Shown: positions 1 through 7,643 of the stretch, piece by piece | Position numbering within the stretch: position 1 is the first letter of the stretch | How the letters are laid out: each line of letters opens with the position of its first letter | Origin: Streptomyces beihaiensis | GTDB taxonomy: Bacteria; Actinomycetota; Actinomycetes; Streptomycetales; Streptomycetaceae | Assembly: GCF_026274175.1 (NCBI RefSeq) | Contig: NZ_JAPHNL010000001.1 | Coordinates: forward strand, 1-64,000 | Direction: 5' to 3' | Length of the DNA: 64,000 nt | Position numbers and translations under genes: made by a program | The notes under the pieces: model-generated | What the model saw: the letters and a program-made list of their open reading frames with translations, nothing else | Database searches by the model: none | Told to the model about the DNA's origin: nothing

Positions 1-1008
1 GCCGGCCACCTGAGCGGTGGCTCCGGCCGCCCCGCCTGCCGCCCCGCCTGCCGAACCTCCTGCCGTGCCGCCCGGTACGGGCCGCCCGGGCGGTACGGCG
101 GCGGCACGGGGCAGTCGGAGCCGCACGGTGTCCGGCGAACCGGGCGGCGGCTCGGTGCCCGCCACCACCGCCTGGAGCAGTCGCCGGGCCCGTTCGGCGT
201 CGGGCCGCAGCGCGGGATCCTTCTCCAGCAGCTCGGCGAGCGCGGCAGTGAGGGCCCCGGCGCGCACCGGCGCGGACGGAGGCTCGGTGACGATCGCGTT
301 GATCGTCGACCACGTGGACGTACGAGAGAACGGCGCCACGCCCTCGACGGCGGCGTACAGGGTCGCGCCCAGCGCCCAGACGTCGGCGGCCGGGCCGGGC
401 TCGGCGCCACGGGCGCGCTCGGGGGCGAGGTAGTCCAGGGAGCCGACCAGCTCTCCGCTGCGGGTCAGCCGGGTCGCGGCTCCGTCGCCCGGCTCGTCCA
501 GCGCGGCGATACCGAAGTCCGTGAGCACCACCCGGCCGCCGCGTTCGAGCAGTACGTTGCTGGGCTTGACGTCGCGGTGCAGTACGCCGACGCGATGCGC
601 CGCGGCGAGCGCTTCGGCGACCTGCGCGCCGATCCGGGCGGCTTCGGTGGGTTCGAGGGGACCGTGCTTGGTCAGCACCTGCTGCAACGAGGGGCCGCCG
701 ACGAGTTCCATGACGATGACCGGCCGGCCCGCGTCCTCGGTGACGTCGTGCACGGCGACCACACCGGGGTGACGCACTCGCGCGGCGGCCCTGGCCTCGC
801 GCCGCATGCGGGTGCGCTGCTCGGCCAGCTCCGCCTTGTCCGCGTCGCTGAAGGACCGCAGCTCCTTGACCGCGACCTCACGCCCGAGTCGCTGGTCCAC
901 GGCCCGCCAGACGGTGCCCATGCCGCCCCGCCCCAGCCGTTCGGCGACACGGTAACGTCCGGCGACGATCCGCCCCTGCGGCTGCGCCGCGTTGTCGTGC
1001 TCCCCCAT
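1..1008 (-). CDS. Serine/threonine protein kinase, C-terminus cut by window edge
   Basis: Reading the minus strand from the ATG whose complement lies at 1006-1008 gives an uninterrupted kinase domain. After a short start (MGEHDNAAQPQGRIVAGRYR) come a glycine-rich loop (RLGRGGMGTVW), the VAVKEL lysine, the catalytic loop HRDVKPSN, the magnesium-binding DFG, the APE of the activation segment and the ADVWALG helix. This order is that of the bacterial Hanks-type (PknB-like) kinases that phosphorylate Ser/Thr on regulators and cell-wall proteins. After the kinase domain a Pro/Gly/Ala-rich linker starts and the frame runs off the left edge, so any membrane segment or sensor domain is outside the view. 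The start is chosen because the domain begins directly after it and no in-frame upstream start is better placed. Substrates cannot be inferred. Confidence 0.93.
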   Translation of the reverse strand, partial: MGEHDNAAQPQGRIVAGRYRVAERLGRGGMGTVWRAVDQRLGREVAVKELRSFSDADKAELAEQRTRMRREARAAARVRHPGVVAVHDVTEDAGRPVIVMELVGGPSLQQVLTKHGPLEPTEAARIGAQVAEALAAAHRVGVLHRDVKPSNVLLERGGRVVLTDFGIAALDEPGDGAATRLTRSGELVGSLDYLAPERARGAEPGPAADVWALGATLYAAVEGVAPFSRTSTWSTINAIVTEPPSAPVRAGALTAALAELLEKDPALRPDAERARRLLQAVVAGTEPPPGSPDTVRLRLPRAAAVPPGRPVPGGTAGGSAGGAAGGAAGATAQVAG

Positions 1009-1199
1009 ACGTGGCCAGTCCCTCGCTCGTGCGTCAGCCCCGCACGATACCGGTCGCGCCCACGCCCGCCGAAGCCCCTCGGCCGTGCGCGGCCCGCGGT
1101 CCTCAGGCCCCGGTACCGGTGATCAGCCGTTCGCGGTCGGCGTGGGGACCATGAGGCAGAGCCGCGTCACCGCCGCCGCGGCGCCGAGTGCGTGCGGCG

Positions 1200-1520
1200 G
1201 CGCGCCGGCGGAAGGCCGCACACGGTGACGACCGGCGCGATCACGAACGCGATCAGCATGATCGCCATGCCAGTGGGCGAGGGTCTCGGCGACGCTCGGA
1301 CGCGGGTACAGGCCCGGCGACTCGGGCAGGACGCGGTCCGGCTGCGGATCGCCACGCCGTACCCGGGCGCGCGGGGCCCCGCGACGGACGCGCTGCCCGA
1401 GGCCGGGACGGTGCGTGTGCCGGGGGTGCGCACGGTGGTGGTCGCCGTACTCCACGCGGAACCAAACGTCGACGAAGGCGGTGAGGTCGACGGAACGCTC
1501 GGTCAGGTCCTGGACCAGTT
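1200..1520 (-). pseudogene. Frameshifted remnant of a DUF3592-like membrane protein
   Basis: No intact gene fits 1009-1809. On the minus strand three short stretches in different frames line up in the order expected for a DUF3592-type protein: a beta-rich piece (VDVWFRVEYG, about 1450-1510), a piece reading VPASGSASVAGPRAPGYGVAIR then, one frame over, DPQPDRVLPESPGLYPR (about 1300-1400), and a hydrophobic helix (MAIMLIAFVIAPVVTV, about 1228-1275). At least two frameshifts separate them and the first membrane helix is missing. The family assignment is by eye and only moderately sure; that the region is degenerate rather than coding is clearer. Confidence 0.4.
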
Positions 1521-1584
1521 CGGTGTGGGGCTCGTGCCGATCGGCGCGCGGACGCGGACCGGGCGGGAGACCGTGACGTCGCCC

Positions 1585-1674
1585 GGCCCTCTCCGGCATC
1601 GGGGGCGAGCCCGCGGCGGCGGCCTCCATCGCCAGGCTGCCCCACGGCCCTCTCCGGCCTTGGGGGGCGAGCCG
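1585..1674. repeat. Pair of imperfect 29-bp direct repeats
   Basis: Two copies of about 29 bases occur at 1585-1613 and 1646-1674; both begin ggccctctccggc and end gggcgagcc followed by cg or cgc, differing at only a few positions in the middle. They lie in the non-coding stretch between the DUF3592-like remnant and the peptide-transport operon. No protein or hairpin explains them, and their role is unknown. Confidence 0.45.
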
Positions 1675-1809
1675 CTGCCGGGCACGTCTTTCGTCCGCGC
1701 CGACGAATACCGCCCGCCCGGCTTGTCCCGGTCGACGAAGTGGCGCTCGTCGCCCCTGCCCTACCTTCCAGGCAACACCGGTTCGGACGCTTCGGAGGTG
1801 GGGATCCAC

Positions 1810-1887
1810 ATGTCCACATGGGGTGAGCTCGACCGTCGGCCCGCGGCAACGCCGGCCCTCTCCAGGAGAAGGCGGGCCTCGACATGA
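1810..1887 (+). CDS. Possible 25-residue leader ORF coupled to the binding-protein gene
   Basis: An ATG at 1810 has a strong Shine-Dalgarno GGAGG at 1795-1799 with good spacing. The ORF encodes 25 residues, begins MSTWGELDRR, contains an RRRR run near its end, and stops at TGA 1885-1887, which overlaps the ATG of the binding-protein gene (ATGA). The binding-protein gene has a weaker, more distant purine stretch of its own, so reading of this small frame could drive its translation by coupling. It matches no family I know. It could be a true leader peptide controlling the operon or a chance frame. Confidence 0.35.
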   Translation: MSTWGELDRRPAATPALSRRRRAST

Positions 1888-3488
1888 AGGGCACGGCGAG
1901 GCGCACCGCCCTGGCGACCGCGACGGCGGCGGTGGCCGCCCTCCTCGGCGGCTGCGCCGGCGGCTCGGGCGCGAGCGGGCCGGGCAACGGCGAGTTGGCC
2001 GACGGCAAGACGTTCACCATGGCGTACGCCTCCGACCCCGGCAACCTCGACCCGGCGCAGACGGTGATGTCGATCGCCGTCGGCATCAACCGCTATCTGT
2101 ACGACCCGCTGATCCGTCTCGACGACAAGGGCGAGCCGCAGGCGGGCCTGGCGCAGAAGTGGCAGGCGTCGACCAAGAGCGCCACGTTCACGCTGCGCCC
2201 CGGCATCACCTGCTCCGACGGTGAGCCGCTGACCGCGAGCGAGGTGGCCGCGAACATCAACTACATCGGCGACCCGAAGAACAAGTCGCCGCTGGCCGGC
2301 GTGCAGATCCAGCCGGGCACCACGGCGAAGGCCGACGACAACCGGCGCACCGTCACCGTCACCAGCGGCGTCCCCGACGCCTTCCTGCTGCGCGACGCCG
2401 GCTCGGTGCCCATCGCCTGCGGCAAGGGGCTCAAGGACCGTCACGTGCTGGCCCACGGCGGCAAGCGCAGCGGCACCGGAATGTTCACCCTCACCGAGGC
2501 GGTCCCCGGCGACCACTACACCCTGACCCGGCGCGAGAACTACACATGGGGGCCGGGCGATCCCGGAGCCAGGGGGCTGCCGGACAAGGTCAGGATCGAG
2601 GTGATCCCGAACGAGACGACAGCCGCCGATCTGCTGCTGTCCGGGAAGCTCAACGCCGCCGCCATCAGCGGCCCGGAACAGAAGCGGCTCTCCGCGAAGA
2701 AGCTCTTCCACGCCGACATCCGTGCGCCGCTGGGCATGCTCTGGTTCAACCAGGCCGGATCAAGGCCCGGCTCGGACAAGGCGGTGCGCCGTGCGCTGGT
2801 CCAGGCCCTCGGCCTGTCCGATGTCGGCAAGGTGATCACCGGAGGTACCGGCAGCCCCTCCCGCGGCCTGATCACCATCGCCCCGGCACCCTGCCCCGGC
2901 GACCCGGTCACCGGCAACCTCCCCGCCCACGACCTCCGAGCGGCCAAAGCCACGCTGGACAGGGCCGGTTGGACGACGGACTCCGGGGGGACACGGACCA
3001 AGGACGGCAAGAAGCTCGCACTCCGTCTCGTGTACGGCACCCAGAACGGGCCGACGATGGCCGCGGGCGCCGAACTGATCCAGAAGCAGTGGCGCAGCCT
3101 CGGTGCCGAGGTCACGCTCAAACCGCTGGACAGCCCCGGCGTGAACCAGACGCTCTTCGGCTCCGGCAACTGGGACGTGTCCATGGGCCCGGTCTCCGTG
3201 GCGGTGCCCTCCCAGCTCACCCCGTTCGTCAGCGGACCCACGCCGCCCAAGGGCGTCAACTTCTCCGACGTCCGCAACCAGCGGTACCAGGACCTCGTAC
3301 GCAGGGCCTCGGCCAAGGCCGGCACGGCCGGCTGCCCGCAGTGGCAGCAGGCCGAGGAGGCGCTCGTCAAGGACCTCGACGTGGTGCCGTACTACAACTC
3401 CCTGACCCCGGTATTCGGCGAGTCGGCCCGGTTCACGCTCAGCCAGGACGCGATCGTCCCGTCCTCGATCCGCATGTACACCTCCTAG
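1884..3488 (+). CDS. Oligopeptide ABC transporter substrate-binding lipoprotein (SBP_bac_5)
   Basis: The 534-residue protein is exported and lipid-anchored: a basic start (MKGTARR), a hydrophobic stretch and a lipobox LLGGC place the acylated cysteine at residue 24. The mature part has family 5 features, including the opening FTMAYASDPGNLDPAQT, the ...YDPLIRLDDKGEPQAGLAQKW segment and the Trp/Asn-rich middle. Family 5 proteins capture peptides, nickel or glycosides outside the membrane and pass them to a DppBC-type channel. It is the first gene of the operon and is followed at 12 bp by the permease. The hydrolases, racemase and deacylase downstream point to peptides, perhaps containing D-residues, as ligand; that ligand is inference. 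Confidence 0.93.
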   Translation: MKGTARRTALATATAAVAALLGGCAGGSGASGPGNGELADGKTFTMAYASDPGNLDPAQTVMSIAVGINRYLYDPLIRLDDKGEPQAGLAQKWQASTKSATFTLRPGITCSDGEPLTASEVAANINYIGDPKNKSPLAGVQIQPGTTAKADDNRRTVTVTSGVPDAFLLRDAGSVPIACGKGLKDRHVLAHGGKRSGTGMFTLTEAVPGDHYTLTRRENYTWGPGDPGARGLPDKVRIEVIPNETTAADLLLSGKLNAAAISGPEQKRLSAKKLFHADIRAPLGMLWFNQAGSRPGSDKAVRRALVQALGLSDVGKVITGGTGSPSRGLITIAPAPCPGDPVTGNLPAHDLRAAKATLDRAGWTTDSGGTRTKDGKKLALRLVYGTQNGPTMAAGAELIQKQWRSLGAEVTLKPLDSPGVNQTLFGSGNWDVSMGPVSVAVPSQLTPFVSGPTPPKGVNFSDVRNQRYQDLVRRASAKAGTAGCPQWQQAEEALVKDLDVVPYYNSLTPVFGESARFTLSQDAIVPSSIRMYTS

Positions 3489-3500
3489 GACGGTGAACCG

Positions 3501-4493
3501 ATGACGACTGCGACGGCCGCCGCCGCACCCCCGAGGACCTGGAGAGGAAACCGCTGGGCGCTGTTCGGCATCCGACGTGCGGCACGCCTGGCGGCATCGC
3601 TGTGGACGCTCGTCACCGCGGCCTTCCTGATGATCCATCTCGTCCCCGGTGACCCCGTGCGCGCCGCGCTGGGCCTGACGGCCTCACCGGAACTGGTCGC
3701 GGCGCGGCGCGCGCAGCTCGGACTCGACGACCCGCTGTGGCGGCAGTATCTGCACTTCCTCGGCGGGCTGTTCACCGGCGACCTCGGCACCTCGACGATC
3801 ACCGGGCAACCCGTGGCGGACACCATCGGCGACCGGCTGCCCGCCACCTTGCAACTCGCTGCCCTCGCCTTCCTGCTGGCCATGGCGCTCGCCGTCCCGG
3901 TGGGCACCGCGATGGCCGCCCTGACCCGGGGAGGCGGACGCCGCGCCGCCGAACTGGGTTTCACCACGGTGAGCGCGCTGCTCGCCGCCGTACCGGAGTT
4001 CCTGCTCGCCGTGGTCCTCGCCTACGTCTTCGGAGTGCGGCTCGGATGGCTCCCCGTCGCCGGTGATCAAGGACCGGGCTCGTACGTGCTGCCGGTGCTC
4101 GCCCTGGCGACGGGACCGGCCTGCGTTCTCGCCCGGATCGTCCGGGTGGAGATGCTCTCGGTGCTCGGCCACGACTATGTCCGCACCGCCCGCGCCAAGC
4201 GGCTGCCCCCGCACCTCGTGTACACACGCCACGCGCTGCCCAACGCGCTGACCGCGACGCTCACCCTCGGCGGGCTGCTGCTGTCCGCGCTCGTCGCCGG
4301 CACGGTCCTCGTCGAGAACGTCTTCGCCTGGCCGGGACTCGGCTCCACCATCGTGCAGTCCATCCTGCAGAAGGACTATCCGCTGGTGCAGGGCATCGTC
4401 CTCGTCTACGGAGCCTCGGTCCTCGTGGTGAACCTCCTGGTCGACGTGGTGCTCGCCCTGCTCGATCCGCGCTCCGTGATCAGGGAGGTCTGA
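3501..4493 (+). CDS. Oligopeptide ABC transporter permease, DppB type
   Basis: A 330-residue integral membrane protein with the family layout: a first helix (LWTLVTAAFLMIHLVPGDPV), a periplasmic-type loop containing LGLDDPLWRQY, and a cluster of further helices. The cytoplasmic coupling (EAA-like) loop reads DYVRTARAKRLPPHLVYTRH, the contact site for the ATPase subunits. The C-terminus ends in LLDPRSVIREV, typical of DppB/OppB. It lies 12 bp after the binding-protein gene and overlaps the next start by 1 base, so translation is coupled. It forms the channel together with the permease half of the next protein. Confidence 0.94.
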   Translation: MTTATAAAAPPRTWRGNRWALFGIRRAARLAASLWTLVTAAFLMIHLVPGDPVRAALGLTASPELVAARRAQLGLDDPLWRQYLHFLGGLFTGDLGTSTITGQPVADTIGDRLPATLQLAALAFLLAMALAVPVGTAMAALTRGGGRRAAELGFTTVSALLAAVPEFLLAVVLAYVFGVRLGWLPVAGDQGPGSYVLPVLALATGPACVLARIVRVEMLSVLGHDYVRTARAKRLPPHLVYTRHALPNALTATLTLGGLLLSALVAGTVLVENVFAWPGLGSTIVQSILQKDYPLVQGIVLVYGASVLVVNLLVDVVLALLDPRSVIREV

Positions 4494-6529
4494 TGTCCCC
4501 GCGCAGGTCCCCGCGCAGCTCTCCGCGCAAGCCCCACGCCGCCACGCCCCGCCCCCGATGGTCCGCGGTCGCCCGCACCCCTCTGGGCGCCTGCGCCGGC
4601 CTGCTGCTGCTCGCTGTCATCGCCCTCGCCGTCCTCGCCCCGGTCCTCTGGAGCGGCCGGGCGTCCGTGGTCGACACCGGCGCCCTGCAGCAAGGGCCCT
4701 CCGGCGCGCACCTGCTGGGCACCGACAACCTGGGCCGCGACATCCTCTACCGCGTCCTGGTGGCCACCCGCCTTTCGGTGTCCCTCGCGGTGGCGGCGAC
4801 CCTGCTCGGGGTGAGCCTGGGGCTGGTCCTCGGCGCGGCGCCCGCGGTGCTGCCCCGGCGGGCGGGACGCCTGGTGACCTCCGCGGTGAACGTCACTGTC
4901 GCCTTCCCCGGGCTGCTGCTCGCCCTGTTCTTCGCGGTGATCTTCGGGGTCGGCGCGAAGGGCGCGGTCCTCGCGATCGGCCTGGCGACCGCCCCGGCCT
5001 TCGCCCGGCTCACCCACACGCTCAGCGCGTCGGTCGCGGGCCGGGACCACGTGGCGGCGGCCCGCACTCTGGGCGTCGGGCGGCTCCGGCTCCTGACCCG
5101 GCACATCCTGCCCAACATCGCCGAGCCGCTCGCGGTCAACGCCACCATCGGCGCCGGTGCTTCGCTGCTCGCCTTCGCCGGGCTCTCCTTCCTCGGACTC
5201 GGTGTCCAGGCACCGGACTACGACTGGGGCCGGCTGCTCGGCGAGGGGCTGGACCGCATCGACCTCACGCCCGCGGCCGCGCTCGCGCCCTGCGCGGCGG
5301 TCGTGGTCACCGGCCTGGCGTTCAACCTGTTCGGCGAGGCCGCGGCCGCCGCCCTCGGGATACGTACGCTCCGGCACCGGACCACCTCCCCGCGCCCCGC
5401 ACCCCAGGCCCCCTCCAAGGGATCCGACCGCAAGCGAGAGAGCCGGCCGGTGCTGCTGGTGGAGGACCTCCAGGTGGCCCTGCCAGGACCGAGCGGCTGG
5501 AGCACCCCGGTGCGCCGCGTCAGTTTCACCCTGTGGCCGGGCGAGGCCGTGGGAGTGGTGGGCGAGTCGGGCGCGGGCAAGAGCCTGACCGCGATGGCCG
5601 TGTCCCGTCTCGTCGAACTGCCGGCCCACGTCACCGCCCACCGGCTGGAGTTCGACGGCACCTCACTGCTCGGCCCGGGACCACGGGAGCTGCGCGCCCT
5701 GCTCGGAACGTCGATGGCCATGGTCTTCCAGGACCCGATGTCCTCGTTCAACCCGGTCATGAGCGTGGGACGGCAGCTCGCCGAAGTCGCCGAGCACCAC
5801 CGACGACTGTCCCGGCGCTCCGCGTTCGAACAGGCCGTCGACCAACTGCGCGCGGTCCGTGTGCCCGCACCGGAGCGTCGCGCGCGCCAGTATCCGCACG
5901 AGTTCTCCGGCGGCATGCGGCAGCGCGCGATGATCGGCATGGGGCTGATGGGCGACCCGAAAGTGATCATCGCCGACGAGCCGACCACCGCGCTCGACGT
6001 CACCGTCCAACGGCAGGTGCTGCGCCTCCTCGACACGGTACGCACCGAGCGCGCCACGGCGGTACTGCTCATCAGCCACGACATCACGGCCGTCGCCCGA
6101 ACCTGCGACCGGGTACTCGTCATGTACGCCGGGCGGATCGTCGAGGATCTGCCGGCCGCCGGCCTGCTCACCGAGGCCCGGCACCCCTACACCCGCGCCC
6201 TGCTGTCGGCGGTACCGGATCTCGACACCGACCGGAACCGTCCCCTGGCCGTGATCCCCGGGCGCCCGCCCCAGCCGCACCGGTTGCCACCGGGGTGCGC
6301 GTTCGCGCCCCGATGCCCGCGCTCCGACGACCTCTGCCGCCGAAAGGACCCGCGGCCGGTCACGTACGCCACCGGGCAGCGGGTCGCCTGCTGGCACCCG
6401 GTCGAGGGGGAGCCCGCCCCGAAGGCCCCGCCCGGGCAGGGCGCGGCCGAGCACGGTGGCCCTGGCCCCCGGCTGGAACGCGCGGCGAACGGAGACGTCG
6501 AGGAGAGCACGGGAGGACCTACGGTATGA
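4493..6529 (+). CDS. Fused DppC-type permease and DppD-type ATPase of the peptide importer
   Basis: This 678-residue protein joins two subunits that are usually separate. Residues 1 to about 295 are a DppC-type permease: a first helix after an Arg-rich start, the LLGTDNLGRDILYRVL motif, and the coupling loop AAARTLGVGRLRLLTRH. After a short charged linker, residues about 318-660 are an ATPase with Walker A GESGAGKS (near 356), a Q-loop, signature FSGGMRQR (near 471), Walker B VIIADEPTTALD, a switch histidine (SHD), and the Cys-containing C-terminal motif GCAFAPRCP found in Opp/Dpp ATPases. It overlaps the genes on both sides by 1 and 4 bases. The fusion fixes permease and ATPase at 1:1. Confidence 0.93.
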   Translation: MSPRRSPRSSPRKPHAATPRPRWSAVARTPLGACAGLLLLAVIALAVLAPVLWSGRASVVDTGALQQGPSGAHLLGTDNLGRDILYRVLVATRLSVSLAVAATLLGVSLGLVLGAAPAVLPRRAGRLVTSAVNVTVAFPGLLLALFFAVIFGVGAKGAVLAIGLATAPAFARLTHTLSASVAGRDHVAAARTLGVGRLRLLTRHILPNIAEPLAVNATIGAGASLLAFAGLSFLGLGVQAPDYDWGRLLGEGLDRIDLTPAAALAPCAAVVVTGLAFNLFGEAAAAALGIRTLRHRTTSPRPAPQAPSKGSDRKRESRPVLLVEDLQVALPGPSGWSTPVRRVSFTLWPGEAVGVVGESGAGKSLTAMAVSRLVELPAHVTAHRLEFDGTSLLGPGPRELRALLGTSMAMVFQDPMSSFNPVMSVGRQLAEVAEHHRRLSRRSAFEQAVDQLRAVRVPAPERRARQYPHEFSGGMRQRAMIGMGLMGDPKVIIADEPTTALDVTVQRQVLRLLDTVRTERATAVLLISHDITAVARTCDRVLVMYAGRIVEDLPAAGLLTEARHPYTRALLSAVPDLDTDRNRPLAVIPGRPPQPHRLPPGCAFAPRCPRSDDLCRRKDPRPVTYATGQRVACWHPVEGEPAPKAPPGQGAAEHGGPGPRLERAANGDVEESTGGPTV

Positions 6530-7542
6530 GTGAGCTCGTCTTCGACGGCGTCAGCGTCCGCTACGGAACCCGGCGTCACGCCCTGACCGCGGTGGACGGC
6601 GCGCGGCTGACCGTGCCGGGCGGCCAGGTGGTCGGTCTGGTGGGGGAGTCCGGCTCGGGGAAGTCCACACTGGCGCGCGCCGCGGTCGGACTCGCCCCGC
6701 TCAGTGCGGGCCGCGTCCTGGTGAACGGCACCGACACCCGCCGATCCCGCGGCAGGCGCCGACCCGTGCAGATGATCTTCCAGGATCCGTACTCCTCCCT
6801 CAACCCGCGAATGACCGTCGCGGCCTCCGTCGCCGAGGCATTCCCGCGCGAACGAGGCGGGAGCCGGGCCGCGCGTCACGCCGAGGTCGCCCGCCTGCTC
6901 GGGCAGGTCGGCCTCGACGCGGACCTGGCCGCGCTGCTGCCCGGACAGCTCTCCGGGGGCCAACGGCAGCGGGTGGCCGTCGCCCGGGCACTGGCCGCCC
7001 GACCACAGGTGGTGATCGCCGACGAGATCACCTCCGCCCTCGACGTCTCGGTCCAGGGCGCCGTACTCAACCTCGTGCGCGACGTCCAGCGGGAGCTGCG
7101 GCTGACCATGCTGTTCATCTCGCACGACCTGGCCGTGGTCCGCTACGTCAGCGATCACATCGCCGTGATGTACCTGGGCAGGATCGTCGAGGTCGGCCCC
7201 ACCGAGGAGGTGCTCGCCGATCCTCGGCACCCCTACACGCGAGAACTGCTCGCCGCCGTTCACGGCCACACCGCGGGGCCGCGGAAGGACGCCGAGACGG
7301 TCACGGACACGGAACCGGCCGACCCGCACCACCCGCCGTCGGGCTGCCGTTTTCACCCGCGCTGCCCCGAGGGACCCGCCGTGCGCGCCGAGCGTGAGGT
7401 GTGCCGCACCGACGACCCCGTGTCGGACGCCGCGTCCCGACCCCGGCGGACCGCCTGCCACTTTGCCACCGCCACCGCCACCGCCACCGCCCTCCCCGAG
7501 CGCGGCCTCCGCGATCGGGTGCGCGAGAACGGCAACCCATGA
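6526..7542 (+). CDS. Oligopeptide ABC transporter ATPase, DppF type
   Basis: The 338-residue protein starts at ATG 6526 inside the stop of the permease-ATPase gene (ATGA). It has Walker A GESGSGKS, Q-loop FQDPYSSLNPRM, signature LSGGQRQR, Walker B VVIADEITSALD (Ile in place of the usual Pro after DE), the switch histidine in ISHDLAVV, and the family C-terminal cysteine motif GCRFHPRCP. It is the second nucleotide-binding subunit and completes the importer. The last 60 residues are rich in Thr/Ala repeats (TATATATA) before the end, which is probably a disordered tail. Confidence 0.94.
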   Translation: MSELVFDGVSVRYGTRRHALTAVDGARLTVPGGQVVGLVGESGSGKSTLARAAVGLAPLSAGRVLVNGTDTRRSRGRRRPVQMIFQDPYSSLNPRMTVAASVAEAFPRERGGSRAARHAEVARLLGQVGLDADLAALLPGQLSGGQRQRVAVARALAARPQVVIADEITSALDVSVQGAVLNLVRDVQRELRLTMLFISHDLAVVRYVSDHIAVMYLGRIVEVGPTEEVLADPRHPYTRELLAAVHGHTAGPRKDAETVTDTEPADPHHPPSGCRFHPRCPEGPAVRAEREVCRTDDPVSDAASRPRRTACHFATATATATALPERGLRDRVRENGNP

Positions 7543-7626
7543 CCCCCGCCCCCACCCCTGACCCGGTCCCCGCCCCTTCCCCGCCCCACCCTCGCTCCCA
7601 CACCCACCTCCATCCCCATCGGCACC

Positions 7627-7632
7627 AAGGAG
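7627..7632 (+). promoter_or_regulatory. Ribosome-binding site deciding the start of the fused hydrolase
   Basis: AAGGAG lies 11 bases before GTG 7644. An ATG at 7539 also overlaps the preceding stop (ATGA), but the 35 residues it would add are Pro/His-rich and unlike any peptidase N-terminus, while VTRRPGIDDLYTIALPEQP after GTG 7644 is the usual start of an S9 peptidase. Hence 7644 is preferred. Confidence 0.6.
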
Positions 7633-7643
7633 AACCGCCCACC

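Noticed and set aside
4558-6525. A long second plus-strand frame running through the permease-ATPase gene into the DppF gene
   Set aside because: Only its last part, from 6526, encodes a real protein; the earlier part is an Arg/Pro-rich shadow of the permease-ATPase frame.
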